DNA of 64,000 nt from Bacillota bacterium (GCA_023398815.1 JAEWRW010000053.1:24778-88777); one strand, 5' to 3'; numbered from the stretch's first letter, positions 36,782 to 45,691 are shown. Program-made: numbers and translations. The notes: generated by a model from the letters alone, not told the origin.

Positions 36782-37125
36782 GTGTGGAATGGGCAGGACG
36801 GAACGGAGAGGACGAGGCCCTTTGCGGCACCCCAAAGTGTGACGGACGCCACTGGCGTCCACCCCGATGAGTGAAACGAAAGGAACGATACGCAATGAAT
36901 GCGATGAATGGAAAATACGGACGGAACGGACAACGTCGAACACGACGAAATGAGAACGCCGCCACTCTGCTGGCTGGCAGCAAGGCGCCCCGCCACCGAT
37001 GGGCTGGGAACAGGAGAAAGCGATGATGTGGGAACGACTGGAACGTACCCTTCGAGGAAATACGGTGCGCGATGGACAGAAGGAACGCACCAGCCCCTTT
37101 GGAACAAAGAAAGGACGAAATCGGA
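36782..37125 (+). other. Purine-rich non-coding leader before rsgA
   Basis: About 340 bp in which the plus strand is strongly enriched in A and G, with many GGAACG/GAAACGA motifs and one hairpin GGACGCC-ACT-GGCGTCC (36844-36860). Long open frames on the minus strand here are a by-product of this bias, since stop codons need purines. No gene is supported. It may be the rsgA leader. Confidence 0.5.
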
Positions 37126-38166
37126 TTGAACGAATGCATCATACAGTATGGATGGAACGAGCACTGGCAGGCGCGGTGGGGCGAATTACCCGATGAGGGG
37201 CTTACCCCCGCCCGGGTGACGGGCCGGTGGCGCGGCCAGTGGGAGGTCGCCTACGAGGGCGGCTTGGCATTGGCGGGCATTACCGGCCGCCTGCGGCGAG
37301 ACCTGCCCGAGGACTTCTTCCCCGAGGTCGGGGACTTCGTGGGCGTGCGGGTGGAGAGTGGCACCGTCCTCATCGCGGCGCTGCTTCCCCGGCGCGCCAC
37401 CCTGCAGCGGCACATGGCCTTCTCGGTGTCGGGCCGGCAGGTCATGGCCGCCAACGTCGATGTGGCCTTCGCGGCCATGGCGCTGGATCGGGATTACAGC
37501 CCCGCTCGGCTGGAGCGTTACCTCGTTGCCATTGCCGAGGGTGGGGTCAAGCCGGTGGCGCTGCTCACCAAGGCCGACCTCTGCCCCAATGTCTGGGGCA
37601 AGGTCTACGGCCTCATGGATCAGTTCCCCGGGGTGGACGTTGTGCCCGTCAGCGCACTGACCGGCGAGGGGCTGGAGAGCGTGCGCACCCACCTGGGGCA
37701 GGGCCGCACGGCGGTGGTGCTTGGGGCCTCCGGCGCGGGCAAGAGCACGCTGCTCAATGCCCTCTTTGGCGAGGAAATCCTGCGCACCGGTGGGTTGCGC
37801 TCCGATGGCGTGAAGGGTGCCCACACCACCACCAACCGCCAGATGGTGTGCCTGCCCGATGGCACACTCTTCATCGACACCCCCGGCATGCGGGAGTTGG
37901 GCGTGGTGGGCGAGGGCGACGGGCTCACGACGGCCTTTGCCGACGTGGAGGAGCTGGCGGAGGGTTGCCGCTTCCGCGACTGCCGGCATGAGAGGGAGCC
38001 GGGCTGCGCTGTGCAGCAGGCCGTGGCCGAGGGTCGGCTGGACCCACACCGGCTGAAGCGCTACCGCAGTCTGCAGCGGGAGATGGCCCGCGAGGCCGAG
38101 AAAGCCGCCTACCGCCTGAACCATCTCTCCTCTTCCCGGCGGCCCGACCGCGCGCGGGAACGCTGA
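37126..38166 (+). CDS. rsgA: Ribosome small-subunit GTPase RsgA
   Basis: 346 residues from a TTG at 37126, with AAAGGA upstream and the normal RsgA beginning (IIQYGWNE). An ATG at 37072 in the same frame would add 18 residues unlike the family. It has an OB fold, then the circularly permuted GTPase: TKAD (148-151), GASGAGKST (200-208), DTPGMREL (251-258). The zinc site is Cys281, Cys286, His288 and Cys294. It matures the 30S subunit and is inhibited by (p)ppGpp in other species. Confidence 0.94.
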   Translation: MNECIIQYGWNEHWQARWGELPDEGLTPARVTGRWRGQWEVAYEGGLALAGITGRLRRDLPEDFFPEVGDFVGVRVESGTVLIAALLPRRATLQRHMAFSVSGRQVMAANVDVAFAAMALDRDYSPARLERYLVAIAEGGVKPVALLTKADLCPNVWGKVYGLMDQFPGVDVVPVSALTGEGLESVRTHLGQGRTAVVLGASGAGKSTLLNALFGEEILRTGGLRSDGVKGAHTTTNRQMVCLPDGTLFIDTPGMRELGVVGEGDGLTTAFADVEELAEGCRFRDCRHEREPGCAVQQAVAEGRLDPHRLKRYRSLQREMAREAEKAAYRLNHLSSSRRPDRARER

Positions 38167-38187
38167 GGGAACCCACAGGAAATAGCA

Positions 38188-38217
38188 ACGCCCGGCGCGT
38201 CAGCGCCGGGCGTTTTT
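38188..38217 (+). terminator. Terminator of rsgA
   Basis: ACGCCCGGCGC-GTCA-GCGCCGGGCGT followed by T-rich sequence. Confidence 0.95.
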
Positions 38218-38239
38218 CATAGGTGGTCTTCCCAGGGCC

Positions 38240-38773
38240 TTACTGCCCTTCGCCGACGGAAAGCCCCTTGCCACAGCGGGCCAGAATGCCTTCTACAAAG
38301 CCTGTCTTAGCGTCGGTGTAGGCCGGACGGTCGTTGCGGTAACATTGGGCAAGCGCCTGTTTGAGACGCGCATACTCGTCCACTGCGTCGGGGTGGGTGC
38401 GCAGGTAGTCGCGGAAGGCGAGGTGCCGCCGCAGGGCTACGCTGTCCCGCGGGGAGCAATACAGGTGGCAGGCCAGAAAGCCGCTGTCGGGTGGTTGGCG
38501 GAAGGCCTCCCGCCCCGGGATGCCCAGGTCGCCCTCGTGCCGGTAACCCAGCGCCGCCAGCCGCTCCACGATGGCGGGCAGCTCGGCATAGCTCTCCATC
38601 ACCATGTTGATGTCCAGAATAGGCTTGGCGGCCAGCCCTGGCACGGAGGTGCTGCCGATGTGCTCAATAGCCAGCACCAGATCGCCCAGGCAGTCGGCCA
38701 GGGTCTGCCGCAGGCGCTCAAACTCAGCGGGCCAGGCGGGATCATAGGGGACGATGACAATGGGATCAGCCAT
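38240..38773 (-). CDS. GrpB family protein (UPF0157, nucleotidyltransferase fold)
   Basis: 177 residues. VPYDPAWPAEFERL and EHIGSTSVPGLAAKPILDI are the family signatures. GrpB proteins share the nucleotidyltransferase fold and some are fused to CoaE, but the reaction is unknown. The ATG at 38773 follows AAGGAGG. It is convergent with rsgA. Confidence 0.9.
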   Translation of the reverse strand: MADPIVIVPYDPAWPAEFERLRQTLADCLGDLVLAIEHIGSTSVPGLAAKPILDINMVMESYAELPAIVERLAALGYRHEGDLGIPGREAFRQPPDSGFLACHLYCSPRDSVALRRHLAFRDYLRTHPDAVDEYARLKQALAQCYRNDRPAYTDAKTGFVEGILARCGKGLSVGEGQ

Positions 38774-38899
38774 GTTGGCCTCCTTCTTTGCGGCAACAGT
38801 CGCCCCAAAGGCGCAAGTATGATAGTATAACCAAAGGCACGGCCCCGCAAGGGGCAACGCGGAACGTGAACTCAACCGTTGATGATACAGGAGGCACCC

Positions 38900-39550
38900 A
38901 TGGAGATTCGCCCACCCGAACTGCCCGACGCCCTGGTGGACACGCCCGACGGCGAGGGAGCCATCTGCGCAGCGCTGGCCGCCGGGGAGGACTGCGAAGG
39001 CCTGTTGCTGCGCCAGCAAACCTTGGCGCTGGAGAGCGGCAAACCCACCCGGCTGGAGCTGCGCGGCTGCCGGCTGGAGGGCTGCACTCTCATGGCTGCG
39101 CCGGGGCTGCTGCTGGATTTTGTGGATGTGGAACTCGTGCGCTGCGATCTCTCCAACCTCAACCTCTACAAGGGTTCGCTGCTGCGGGTACGCTTGCGGG
39201 ATTGCAAGCTCCTGGGCGCCAGCTTTGCCGAGGCGTCGCTGCAACACGTGGCGATGGAAAGCTGCCTGCTACGATACATGAACTTCACCGGTAGCCGCCT
39301 GCAGCGGGTGGCGCTGACATCCTGCGACCTCAACCATGGGGCGCTGGAAAACTGCAAGCTCAAGGACTTTACCCTGACGGATTGTGACCTGACGGCGGTG
39401 GAGTGCTCGTTTACTTCACTCAAGGGTGTGGACCTGCGCAGCTGCGTACTGTCAGGTTTGGCGGCTGGCGCGGGGGATCTCAGAGGGGCCATCATCGGGG
39501 TGGAGCAGGCCGTCGACCTCGTGCGCCTGTTGGGGGTGGAGGTGCGCTAG
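38900..39550 (+). CDS. Pentapeptide-repeat protein
   Basis: 216 residues. From about residue 55 to 195 the sequence shows the five-residue periodicity of A(D/N)LXX repeats, for example CRLEGCTLMA, CDLSNLNLYKGSLLRVRLRDCKL and CDLNHGALENCKLKD. This would form a right-handed quadrilateral helix. Cysteine is unusually common at the turn position. There is no signal peptide. Such proteins may mimic DNA and protect gyrase, or act as scaffolds; no partner is evident. RBS CAGGAGG. Confidence 0.82.
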   Translation: MEIRPPELPDALVDTPDGEGAICAALAAGEDCEGLLLRQQTLALESGKPTRLELRGCRLEGCTLMAAPGLLLDFVDVELVRCDLSNLNLYKGSLLRVRLRDCKLLGASFAEASLQHVAMESCLLRYMNFTGSRLQRVALTSCDLNHGALENCKLKDFTLTDCDLTAVECSFTSLKGVDLRSCVLSGLAAGAGDLRGAIIGVEQAVDLVRLLGVEVR

Positions 39551-39611
39551 CCAGCATCACCCCCGCACACCCGTCCTTCCCCGCTCATAGGATGAACCGG
39601 GGGGGGATTTG

Positions 39612-40298
39612 ATGAACGCCACGGTGACCAAGGGCACACTGCGGGAGCAGTTGACATACCAAGGCGTCCTCATGGTGGACGTGACCATCGACTACCCGGT
39701 GATGACCGGGGGAGCCTGTGAGGGTGGCCGGCGGGAGTTCAACCGCCATTATGCCCGGCAGGCGCGCTCACTGGTGCGGCATGCCCGCCTGAACCTGCTG
39801 CCCGAGGCCATCGCCCAATACCGGGACGCGCTGGCCAACGGTTTTCCGTTCCACCCCTATGCGCTGGTGCAGACCTTTGAGGTTACCTACCACGCCGGGG
39901 TGCTGGTGAGCCTGTTCCTGGACGAATACGAGTATACCGGCGGGGCACATGGCAACACCATACGGGAGGGCAACACCTGGGACTTGCGGCGTCGGCGCAT
40001 GCTGAAACTGCACGATCTCTTCCGCCCGGGCTACGACTACCGCGGGCCCATCCTGCAGGTGGTGGCGCAGGAGGCCCACCGCCGGCAGACGAGCGGCGAG
40101 GTCGATTATTTTGAGGGCTTGGATGAGAACCTACTGGAACACTTCGACGAGGACAACTACTACCTGACCTACGCGGGGTTGGCGGTGTTCTACCCGCTCT
40201 ACACCATTGGGCCCTATGCCATCGGCATTCAGGTGTTCGTGGTGCCCTACGGGGTCTTTGGCAGCAACCTCGTGTACCCGCTCTTCTCCCTGGCATAG
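39612..40298 (+). CDS. DUF3298/RsiV-like domain protein, cytoplasmic
   Basis: 228 residues. The order of motifs (LTYQGVLMVDVTIDYPVM, EYEYTGGAHGNT, LHDLFRPGYDYRGPI, YYLTYAGLAVFYPLYTIGPYAIG) matches the DUF3298 domain of RsiV, the lysozyme-sensing anti-sigma factor. Here there is neither a membrane segment nor a signal peptide, so it is not an anti-sigma factor of the known type. It starts at 39612, 61 bp after the pentapeptide gene. Confidence 0.7.
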   Translation: MNATVTKGTLREQLTYQGVLMVDVTIDYPVMTGGACEGGRREFNRHYARQARSLVRHARLNLLPEAIAQYRDALANGFPFHPYALVQTFEVTYHAGVLVSLFLDEYEYTGGAHGNTIREGNTWDLRRRRMLKLHDLFRPGYDYRGPILQVVAQEAHRRQTSGEVDYFEGLDENLLEHFDEDNYYLTYAGLAVFYPLYTIGPYAIGIQVFVVPYGVFGSNLVYPLFSLA

Positions 40299-40353
40299 GG
40301 GCCGGGCCTGCCGCCGGCCGCCCAGGGAGCCGGCTGGCAGGAGGGGAGGAACC

Positions 40354-40626
40354 ATGAAATTTCTGTTGTGCTATCTGCTCATCCTGAATGGCGTGGCCCT
40401 GGGCGTGGTGCGGGCGGATAAGCTGCGCGCCATTGCCAACGCCTGGCGCACGCCGGAGCGCACCTTCCGGGTGCTGGCGGTGCTGGGCGGCGGGTTGGGG
40501 GTGCTGGTGGGCTTCCAGCTCTTCCGGCACAAGACAAAGCACCGGGCGCTCATGGCCTCGGTGCTGTTGCTGACCCTGGCAAACGCCGCCGCGTTGGCTC
40601 TGTTGCTGTTTTTACTGACCGGCTGA
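40354..40626 (+). CDS. DUF1294 small membrane protein
   Basis: 90 residues with three hydrophobic helices. DKLRAIANAWRTPERTFRVLA followed by GGGLGVLVGFQLFRHKTKHR is the DUF1294 signature. Function unknown. SD GAGGGGAGG. It ends directly against the convergent DUF554 gene with no gap. Confidence 0.88.
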   Translation: MKFLLCYLLILNGVALGVVRADKLRAIANAWRTPERTFRVLAVLGGGLGVLVGFQLFRHKTKHRALMASVLLLTLANAAALALLLFLLTG

Positions 40627-41331
40627 CTACTGGAGGAGCGACGTCAACCAATTTATGAGCGGCAGAACGGCGATGGGCAGGAACATGGAGGGCAGAATGT
40701 CCGCCACTTTGATTTGTTTGATCTCAATCATCGTCAGGCCCAGCGCCATCAGTGCCACGCCGCCGGCGGCGGCCATCTCGGGCACCACGGCCATGTCGAG
40801 CACATTGGACAGCGCCGACGCCCCCAGCGCGATGGCCCCCTGGTAGAGCAGCACCGGCACCGCCGCAAAGAGAACACCCACCCCCATGGTGGAGGCAAAG
40901 AAGATCGCCGTCACCCCGTCCATCACGGACTTGAGGAAGAGGACGGTGTGATCGTGCTGCAACCCACCCTGGATGGACCCGGTGATGGCCATTGCCCCCA
41001 CGCAGTAGAGCAGCGTGCAGGTGGTGAAGGCCTCGGAAAAACGCCCGCTGCCCACGCGCATGCGGCTCTGCAGCCAGTCGCCAAAGTGCCCTAACCGGTC
41101 ATTCAGGCGCAGCACCGTGCCCAGCAGTGTCCCCAGGATGACGCTGATGATGACGACCAGCACCTGCTGGCTATCCAGAATGTAGGACACCCCCAGGGCG
41201 AACACCACCAGGCCCAGCGCCCACAGCAGGGCTTGCATGTACTTCTGCGGCAGCCCCTTGCGAAACAGCAGCCCGATGGCGCCCCCCGCGACGATGGCAA
41301 AGAAGTTGACGATGGTACCGGTCAGCGCCAT
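40627..41331 (-). CDS. DUF554 membrane protein (YqgA/YdfK family)
   Basis: 234 residues with about seven membrane helices. GTIVNFFAIVAGGAIGLLFRKGLP and AMAITGSIQGGLQHDHTVLFLKSVMDG are characteristic. The role is unknown, probably transport. RBS AGGAGAAAACGCC. Confidence 0.9.
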   Translation of the reverse strand: MALTGTIVNFFAIVAGGAIGLLFRKGLPQKYMQALLWALGLVVFALGVSYILDSQQVLVVIISVILGTLLGTVLRLNDRLGHFGDWLQSRMRVGSGRFSEAFTTCTLLYCVGAMAITGSIQGGLQHDHTVLFLKSVMDGVTAIFFASTMGVGVLFAAVPVLLYQGAIALGASALSNVLDMAVVPEMAAAGGVALMALGLTMIEIKQIKVADILPSMFLPIAVLPLINWLTSLLQ

Positions 41332-41544
41332 GGCGTTTTCTCCTGTTCCCCCGGGGCCAACCCCGAATGTTCTTTATTATAGTACCGCGCAACAGTGGGC
41401 GCAACGCGCTTTTCGCCCTTCTTCGCACGCGTTTGTTCGGTTTTTCACCTTTGTTCGGCCCGCGCGATACCATGACAGGGGGACATTCCCTGCGGCTGCC
41501 GGCGCGTTGCGATGGGGCCGTGACGAAAGGAGAGCGTTTGGGGT

Positions 41545-41742
41545 ATGAAACAAAATCGTTGGAAGTCCAAGGTGCTGTGGGCGTCGATTGCCGCCCAGCT
41601 TCTTGTCATCGGTAAAATCACAAACCTGTGGGAGCTGATTGGCATAGACGACACGGTGGTGAGCGACCTGGTGGCTGCGGTGCTGCAGATGCTGGCCATT
41701 GTGGGTGTCGTCAACGACCCCACCAACAGCGAGGGCTGGTGA
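41545..41742 (+). CDS. Phage-type holin
   Basis: 65 residues: a basic N-terminus, two hydrophobic segments and the C-terminal GVVNDPTNSEGW, close to the NDPTTKG end of phi-LC3-type holins. It would make membrane holes that release the endolysin encoded next. RBS AAAGGAGAGCG. The upstream gap 41332-41544 shows a possible -10 TATAGT but nothing else. Confidence 0.75.
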   Translation: MKQNRWKSKVLWASIAAQLLVIGKITNLWELIGIDDTVVSDLVAAVLQMLAIVGVVNDPTNSEGW

Positions 41743-41743
41743 C

Positions 41744-42805
41744 ATGGCGGCGGATTGCAAGGCGTCGGAGCTCATCGCCTGGCTGCGGGGCCATGTGGGT
41801 GACGGGTACGTGTATGGCACGACGGGCGAGACCTGTACGAAGGAATTGCTGCGCGCAAAGCAGCGGCAATACGGCGCGCGGCTGGGCAATGGGTATTACC
41901 AGCTGAACGGCGATTACGACCGGGGGCGTTGCGCCCGGTGGCTGGGCCGCTGGGTGGCCGACTGTTCGGGCCTTATCAAGCGCGGGCGGCGCGAGCTGGG
42001 CGGCCCCTACCGGGACGTCAGCGCCCAGGGCACCTACGACCAGTGTGAAACCCGTGGGGAGATGGACACCTTCCCGCCAGTGCCGGGCTGCGCTCTGTTC
42101 CTGTGGAGCAGCAGCCGGCGGCGCATGGGGCATGTGGGCATCTACGTGGGCGAGGGCGAGGTCATCGAGGCCCGCGGCGTTGATTACGGAGTGGTGGTGA
42201 CAAAACTGAGCGAGCGCACCTGGGGATACTGGGGATTGCTCGACTGGCTGGACTACGACCTGGATACCGAGGACGGCAGCGAGCTGCCCGGCGACGGGGC
42301 CGATGGCGACGACGGCGACGACAGCAACGACAAGCCGGACGACGACCCCTCACCCGCGGGACAGCCGGCGCAGGTGCGGCGTGGCGACCAGGGTGAAGAC
42401 GTGTGTAAAGCCCAGACCCGCCTCAACGCCCACGGCTGGCAGCCAGCCCTGGCGGTAGACGGCATCTTCGGTGAGAAGACCGACCGGGCAACCCGGTGGT
42501 TCCAGCGGCGCAAAGGGTTGTCGGCCGATGGCATCGTGGGCCGGCGCACCTGGAAGGCGCTGCTGGCTGATCCCGATGCGTCCGCCCCCTGGCCCGATTA
42601 CCCCCTGCTGCGGCGGGGCAGCACCGGTGGCCTGGTCAAGACCCTGCAGCGCTACCTCAATGCCCAGGGTGAGAAGCTGGCAATCGACGGCGTCTTCGGT
42701 GCCAAAACGGAGGCGGCGGTCAAGCGTTTCCAGCGGGCGAAAGGCTTGGTCGTAGACGGTCTGGTGGGCCCGCGCACCTGGCGGGCGCTACTGGCTGCGA
42801 TGTAG
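41744..42805 (+). CDS. NlpC/P60 endolysin with two peptidoglycan-binding repeats
   Basis: 353 residues. The NlpC/P60 cysteine peptidase domain has VADCSGLIKRG (Cys74) and MGHVGIYVG (His130). An Asp-rich linker (172-201) follows, then two PG_binding_1 repeats (about 211-273 and 285-350, each with VDGIFG/VDGVFG and GLxxDGxVGxRTW). No signal peptide, so export depends on the holin that ends 1 nt upstream. This is a two-gene lysis cassette without any other phage gene nearby. Confidence 0.88.
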   Translation: MAADCKASELIAWLRGHVGDGYVYGTTGETCTKELLRAKQRQYGARLGNGYYQLNGDYDRGRCARWLGRWVADCSGLIKRGRRELGGPYRDVSAQGTYDQCETRGEMDTFPPVPGCALFLWSSSRRRMGHVGIYVGEGEVIEARGVDYGVVVTKLSERTWGYWGLLDWLDYDLDTEDGSELPGDGADGDDGDDSNDKPDDDPSPAGQPAQVRRGDQGEDVCKAQTRLNAHGWQPALAVDGIFGEKTDRATRWFQRRKGLSADGIVGRRTWKALLADPDASAPWPDYPLLRRGSTGGLVKTLQRYLNAQGEKLAIDGVFGAKTEAAVKRFQRAKGLVVDGLVGPRTWRALLAAM

Positions 42806-42874
42806 CGACATGCACATGGCACCCGCTGTAGCCTGCGTGGCTGCCACGGGGAGCAACAACGAGCGTAAACAAGA

Positions 42875-42905
42875 GAATACGAGATGCGGTACGCATCTCG
42901 TATTC
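42875..42905 (-). terminator. Terminator hairpin of the threonine aldolase gene
   Basis: A perfect 14-bp stem, GAATACGAGATGCG and its complement, with a 3-nt loop; on the minus strand followed by TCTCTTGTTT. Confidence 0.7.
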
Positions 42906-42933
42906 CAGTCTGCCAATGGGTTCGTGAACCCTG

Positions 42934-43959
42934 TTACAGAAGTTCAAATAACTCGGCGATGTCACTTTCCTTGGTGGCCCAGCTTGTGGCAAACCGCACG
43001 ATGGTATGCTGGTCGTCGGCCTTCTCAAAGAAGCTGAAGGCAACGCATTCGCGCAGCTTTTCCAGGGCAGTATTCTCCACCACGATGAACTGCTGGTTGG
43101 TGGGGGATTCCCAGGCGAACGAATAGCCCTTCCGGCGGAATCCGTCCTTCAGGAGCTCTGCCATCTCAATCGCGTGCTTACTGATCTTGAAATACAGATC
43201 GTCGGTGAACAATGTGTCGAACTGGATGCCCAGCAAGCGGCCTTTGGCCAGCAGGGCGCCATGCTGCTTCACGGTGGTCAGGAAATGGGCGGGCATGTTG
43301 TTGCGGGTGAACACCACCGCCTCGCCGCAGAACGCGCCGACCTTGGTGCCGCCTATGTAGAACACATCGCAGCACTCGGCGAGGAAAGGCAGGGTGACGT
43401 CGGTCGTTTTGCTCATCAGTCCGTAGCCCAGCCGTGCGCCATCCAGGAACAGTGGAATCTCAAACTTCCGGCAGATGCCCGAAATGTCCATGAGCTCCTG
43501 TTTGCTGTAGAGCGTGCCATATTCGGTGGGGTGGGAAAGGTAGACCATTCCCGGGAACACCATGTGTTCATGGTTTCCATCCTGCCAGAAATCCTGCAGG
43601 TACTTCTCCAATTCACTGGCCTGGAGTTTCCCGTCGTGCTGGGGCAGCTCCAGCACCTTGTGTCCGGTGTATTCGATGGCACCGGCCTCGTGGGTGCTCA
43701 CATGGCCTGTCTTTGCCGCCACGACACCCTCGTATGGCTTGAGCAGCGCGTCAATCACGATGGAATTGGTCTGCGTGCCGCCAACCAGCAGGGAGACCCC
43801 CGCTTGCGGGCACTTGCAGGCCTCCCGGATTTTGGCTTTGGCGCTCTCGCAGTAGTGGTCGTTGCCATAGCCGGAGAGCTTTTCGAAATTGGTGTCCAGC
43901 AGGCGCTGCAGGATTCGTTCGTGGGCGCCTTCGGTGTAATCGCTTTCAAATGACAGCAT
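42934..43959 (-). CDS. Threonine aldolase family PLP enzyme
   Basis: 341 residues of the beta-eliminating-lyase group. FLDGARLG (Asp173) and the PLP lysine in YIGGTKVGAF (Lys206) are in place, as is HVSTHEAGA near residue 86. It would cleave L-threonine or L-allo-threonine to glycine and acetaldehyde. RBS TTGGAGGAACC precedes the ATG. Monocistronic. Confidence 0.9.
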   Translation of the reverse strand: MLSFESDYTEGAHERILQRLLDTNFEKLSGYGNDHYCESAKAKIREACKCPQAGVSLLVGGTQTNSIVIDALLKPYEGVVAAKTGHVSTHEAGAIEYTGHKVLELPQHDGKLQASELEKYLQDFWQDGNHEHMVFPGMVYLSHPTEYGTLYSKQELMDISGICRKFEIPLFLDGARLGYGLMSKTTDVTLPFLAECCDVFYIGGTKVGAFCGEAVVFTRNNMPAHFLTTVKQHGALLAKGRLLGIQFDTLFTDDLYFKISKHAIEMAELLKDGFRRKGYSFAWESPTNQQFIVVENTALEKLRECVAFSFFEKADDQHTIVRFATSWATKESDIAELFELL

Positions 43960-44037
43960 ATTGGTTCCTCCAAGGTGTTGTTTGTCTGCATTCTCATGAA
44001 GGGGGCTATTGATTGCCGGACCCCGTTTGATTGCCCG

Positions 44038-45342
44038 TTAGTCGAAGAGCTTGACGCCCCAACCCACCAGCACATCCTGCACGGCCTTTGGCTCCAGCGT
44101 GCGGGGTGCGATGCCCTGGTCGGCGCAGAGGGCGGCGGCCACCCCGGCGGCCTGGCCCAGCCCCATCATGTTGCCCATGGACTTGCCCGAGGCATGCCCC
44201 AGGTGGGTGGCCGACCCGCACCGCCCGGCCACCAGCAGGTTCTCAATGCGCCGGGGGAGCAAGCTGCGGTAGGGGTAGTCGCACCCTGAACCCATGCGGG
44301 CGAAGTAGTAGATGGCGTCCACCGCGCCGTACTTGCGGCTGATGACGTCGGGGAAGCGGCGGCAGGCCTGGGCATCCTCAGCGGTGAAGACGTACTCGCC
44401 CACGATGCGGCGGGTCTCCCGCACGCCAACCTGTGCGCCGGTGCGCAGCAGGTGGCAGTGCTCCAGCCCGGGGATGGCGTACCGCCGGGCGATGGCCACG
44501 AAATCCAGCGCCGCCTGCAGCCCCTCCCGCTCAGAGAGGGTCAGGTCGCCGCCCTTGGTGCCATCCAGCGGGCCTAGCCCGGTGCCGCTGGTGTTGAGGA
44601 ACACTGCACCGGGGATCGTCGTGCGGCTGATCCAGTAGCTCTTCAGGGTGAAGGACCCTTCTCGCGCGGCCCGGGCCACGATGTCGTAGAACTCCTTCTC
44701 ATGGCGGCTGCGAAACTCCAGGATGCGCTCCACATCCACGTTGCACAGGGCGAAGCCCAGTGTTTGGGGCATGAAGAGCCCGTCCTCCTCCCGGCCGGTC
44801 ACCATCTCCGCCCCGGCGTGGTAGGCCACGTCGCCATCGCCGGTGGCATCCACCACCACGTCGGCGGTAAAGTGCTCCACACCGTTTTTACCGGTCACGG
44901 CCACGCCCGTCACCCGGTCGCCCTCCAGCAGTGTGCCGGTCACCGGGCTGTAGAGCCGGTAGTGGCAGCCGGCTTTCTCCAGCGCCTCAAAACACGCCTG
45001 CTTGAAATACTCCGGGTGGACGGATAGCCCATCGCCGTTGTTGCCGTCCTCCGGCACGGGGAAGGAACTGAAGTCGTCCAGGGTGCGAATGTGATCCACC
45101 AGCGTCTGGTGCACGCCACCGCGGCTGCCCAGATCCAGCTGCAGCCGGTTCACCGGCATCCACAGGCCCAGCGGCGCCTCGCCACCCAGCGCGCTGCGGG
45201 CCTCCAGCACCAGGGTGCGGGCACCCAGGCGGGCGGCGGCCAGCGCCGCACCCAAGCCCGCCGGCCCGGCCCCAGCCACCAGCACATCCCAGTGTTCGCC
45301 TTCCTGTGGCAAGTGGTGGCGCAGTGCTTCCCGGTCAATCAT
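44038..45342 (-). CDS. FAD-dependent oxidoreductase
   Basis: 434 residues. The dinucleotide fold VLVAGAGPAGLGAALAAARLG is near residue 20, and VVVDATGDGDVAYHAGAE plus the C-terminal LLVAGRCGSATHLGHASGKSMG identify the pfam12831-type group. Such enzymes oxidise or dehydrate sugars and polyols or accompany glycosidases; the substrate is unknown. The ATG at 45342 follows GGGGGGAAGAATC. Confidence 0.8.
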   Translation of the reverse strand: MIDREALRHHLPQEGEHWDVLVAGAGPAGLGAALAAARLGARTLVLEARSALGGEAPLGLWMPVNRLQLDLGSRGGVHQTLVDHIRTLDDFSSFPVPEDGNNGDGLSVHPEYFKQACFEALEKAGCHYRLYSPVTGTLLEGDRVTGVAVTGKNGVEHFTADVVVDATGDGDVAYHAGAEMVTGREEDGLFMPQTLGFALCNVDVERILEFRSRHEKEFYDIVARAAREGSFTLKSYWISRTTIPGAVFLNTSGTGLGPLDGTKGGDLTLSEREGLQAALDFVAIARRYAIPGLEHCHLLRTGAQVGVRETRRIVGEYVFTAEDAQACRRFPDVISRKYGAVDAIYYFARMGSGCDYPYRSLLPRRIENLLVAGRCGSATHLGHASGKSMGNMMGLGQAAGVAAALCADQGIAPRTLEPKAVQDVLVGWGVKLFD

Positions 45343-45380
45343 GATTCTTCCCCCCAATCCTCGTTTTGGCACAACGACAG

Positions 45381-45399
45381 TATACCGCCCATTGGGGCG
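45381..45399. repeat. Left 19-bp direct repeat flanking copy C
   Basis: TATACCGCCCATTGGGGCG, repeated exactly at 45673-45691. The core CCGCCC-ATT-GGGGCGG is also a short hairpin. Confidence 0.85.
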
Positions 45400-45672
45400 T
45401 TTCAGGCTGTCGACAAAGTCGACAGCCCTTCACGTCTGCCGCTTTGGCGACAGCCGTGATTCTGACAGCTTGTTCTCGCCAATGCCCTATCGGTCGCCGC
45501 ACATGTCGCCGACCGATAGCAAATTGTATCTCTCATGCGAGCTTTCTAGGATACGTTGCGCCTTTGGGCATAGTTTTTTCTTCTGCTCGCACTGACTATT
45601 TCCTTCCTCCCGCCGAATGAATCGGCGGGAGGTTCTTCTTCCTTTGCCCGTTCTATGGATTTGTAGACACTC
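45400..45672 (+). repeat. Intergenic structured repeat, copy C, inserted between direct repeats
   Basis: 273 bp framed by the 19-bp direct repeats. The left end has the hairpin GGCTGTCGAC-AAA-GTCGACAGCC. The right end TTTGTAGACACTC is an imperfect inverted copy of GGCTGTCGACAAA (10 of 13). Inside are H1 CTATCGGTCG/CGACCGATAG (45487-45519) and H2 CCTCCCGCCGA/TCGGCGGGAGG, shared with copies A and B. It encodes no protein and resembles a non-autonomous mobile element. Confidence 0.75.
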
Positions 45673-45691
45673 TATACCGCCCATTGGGGCG
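45673..45691. repeat. Right 19-bp direct repeat flanking copy C
   Basis: Exact second copy of the sequence at 45381-45399. It lies 34 bp past the HD-GYP stop codon and may be that gene's terminator hairpin. Confidence 0.85.

Noticed and set aside
36850..36890. Hammerhead-like GATGAG ... CGAAA pattern
   Set aside because: The core would need CTGATGA but has CCGATGA, stem II would be a single pair, and stems I and III cannot be formed.
36414..37125. Replication origin (oriC) next to rpmH
   Set aside because: No cluster of DnaA boxes (TTATCCACA) and no dnaA or dnaN gene is present.
36531..37164. Three overlapping long open frames on the minus strand
   Set aside because: They are open only because the opposite strand is purine-rich and stop codons are rare. 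They are Ser/Pro/Arg-rich, lack SDs and overlap a promoter and two terminators.
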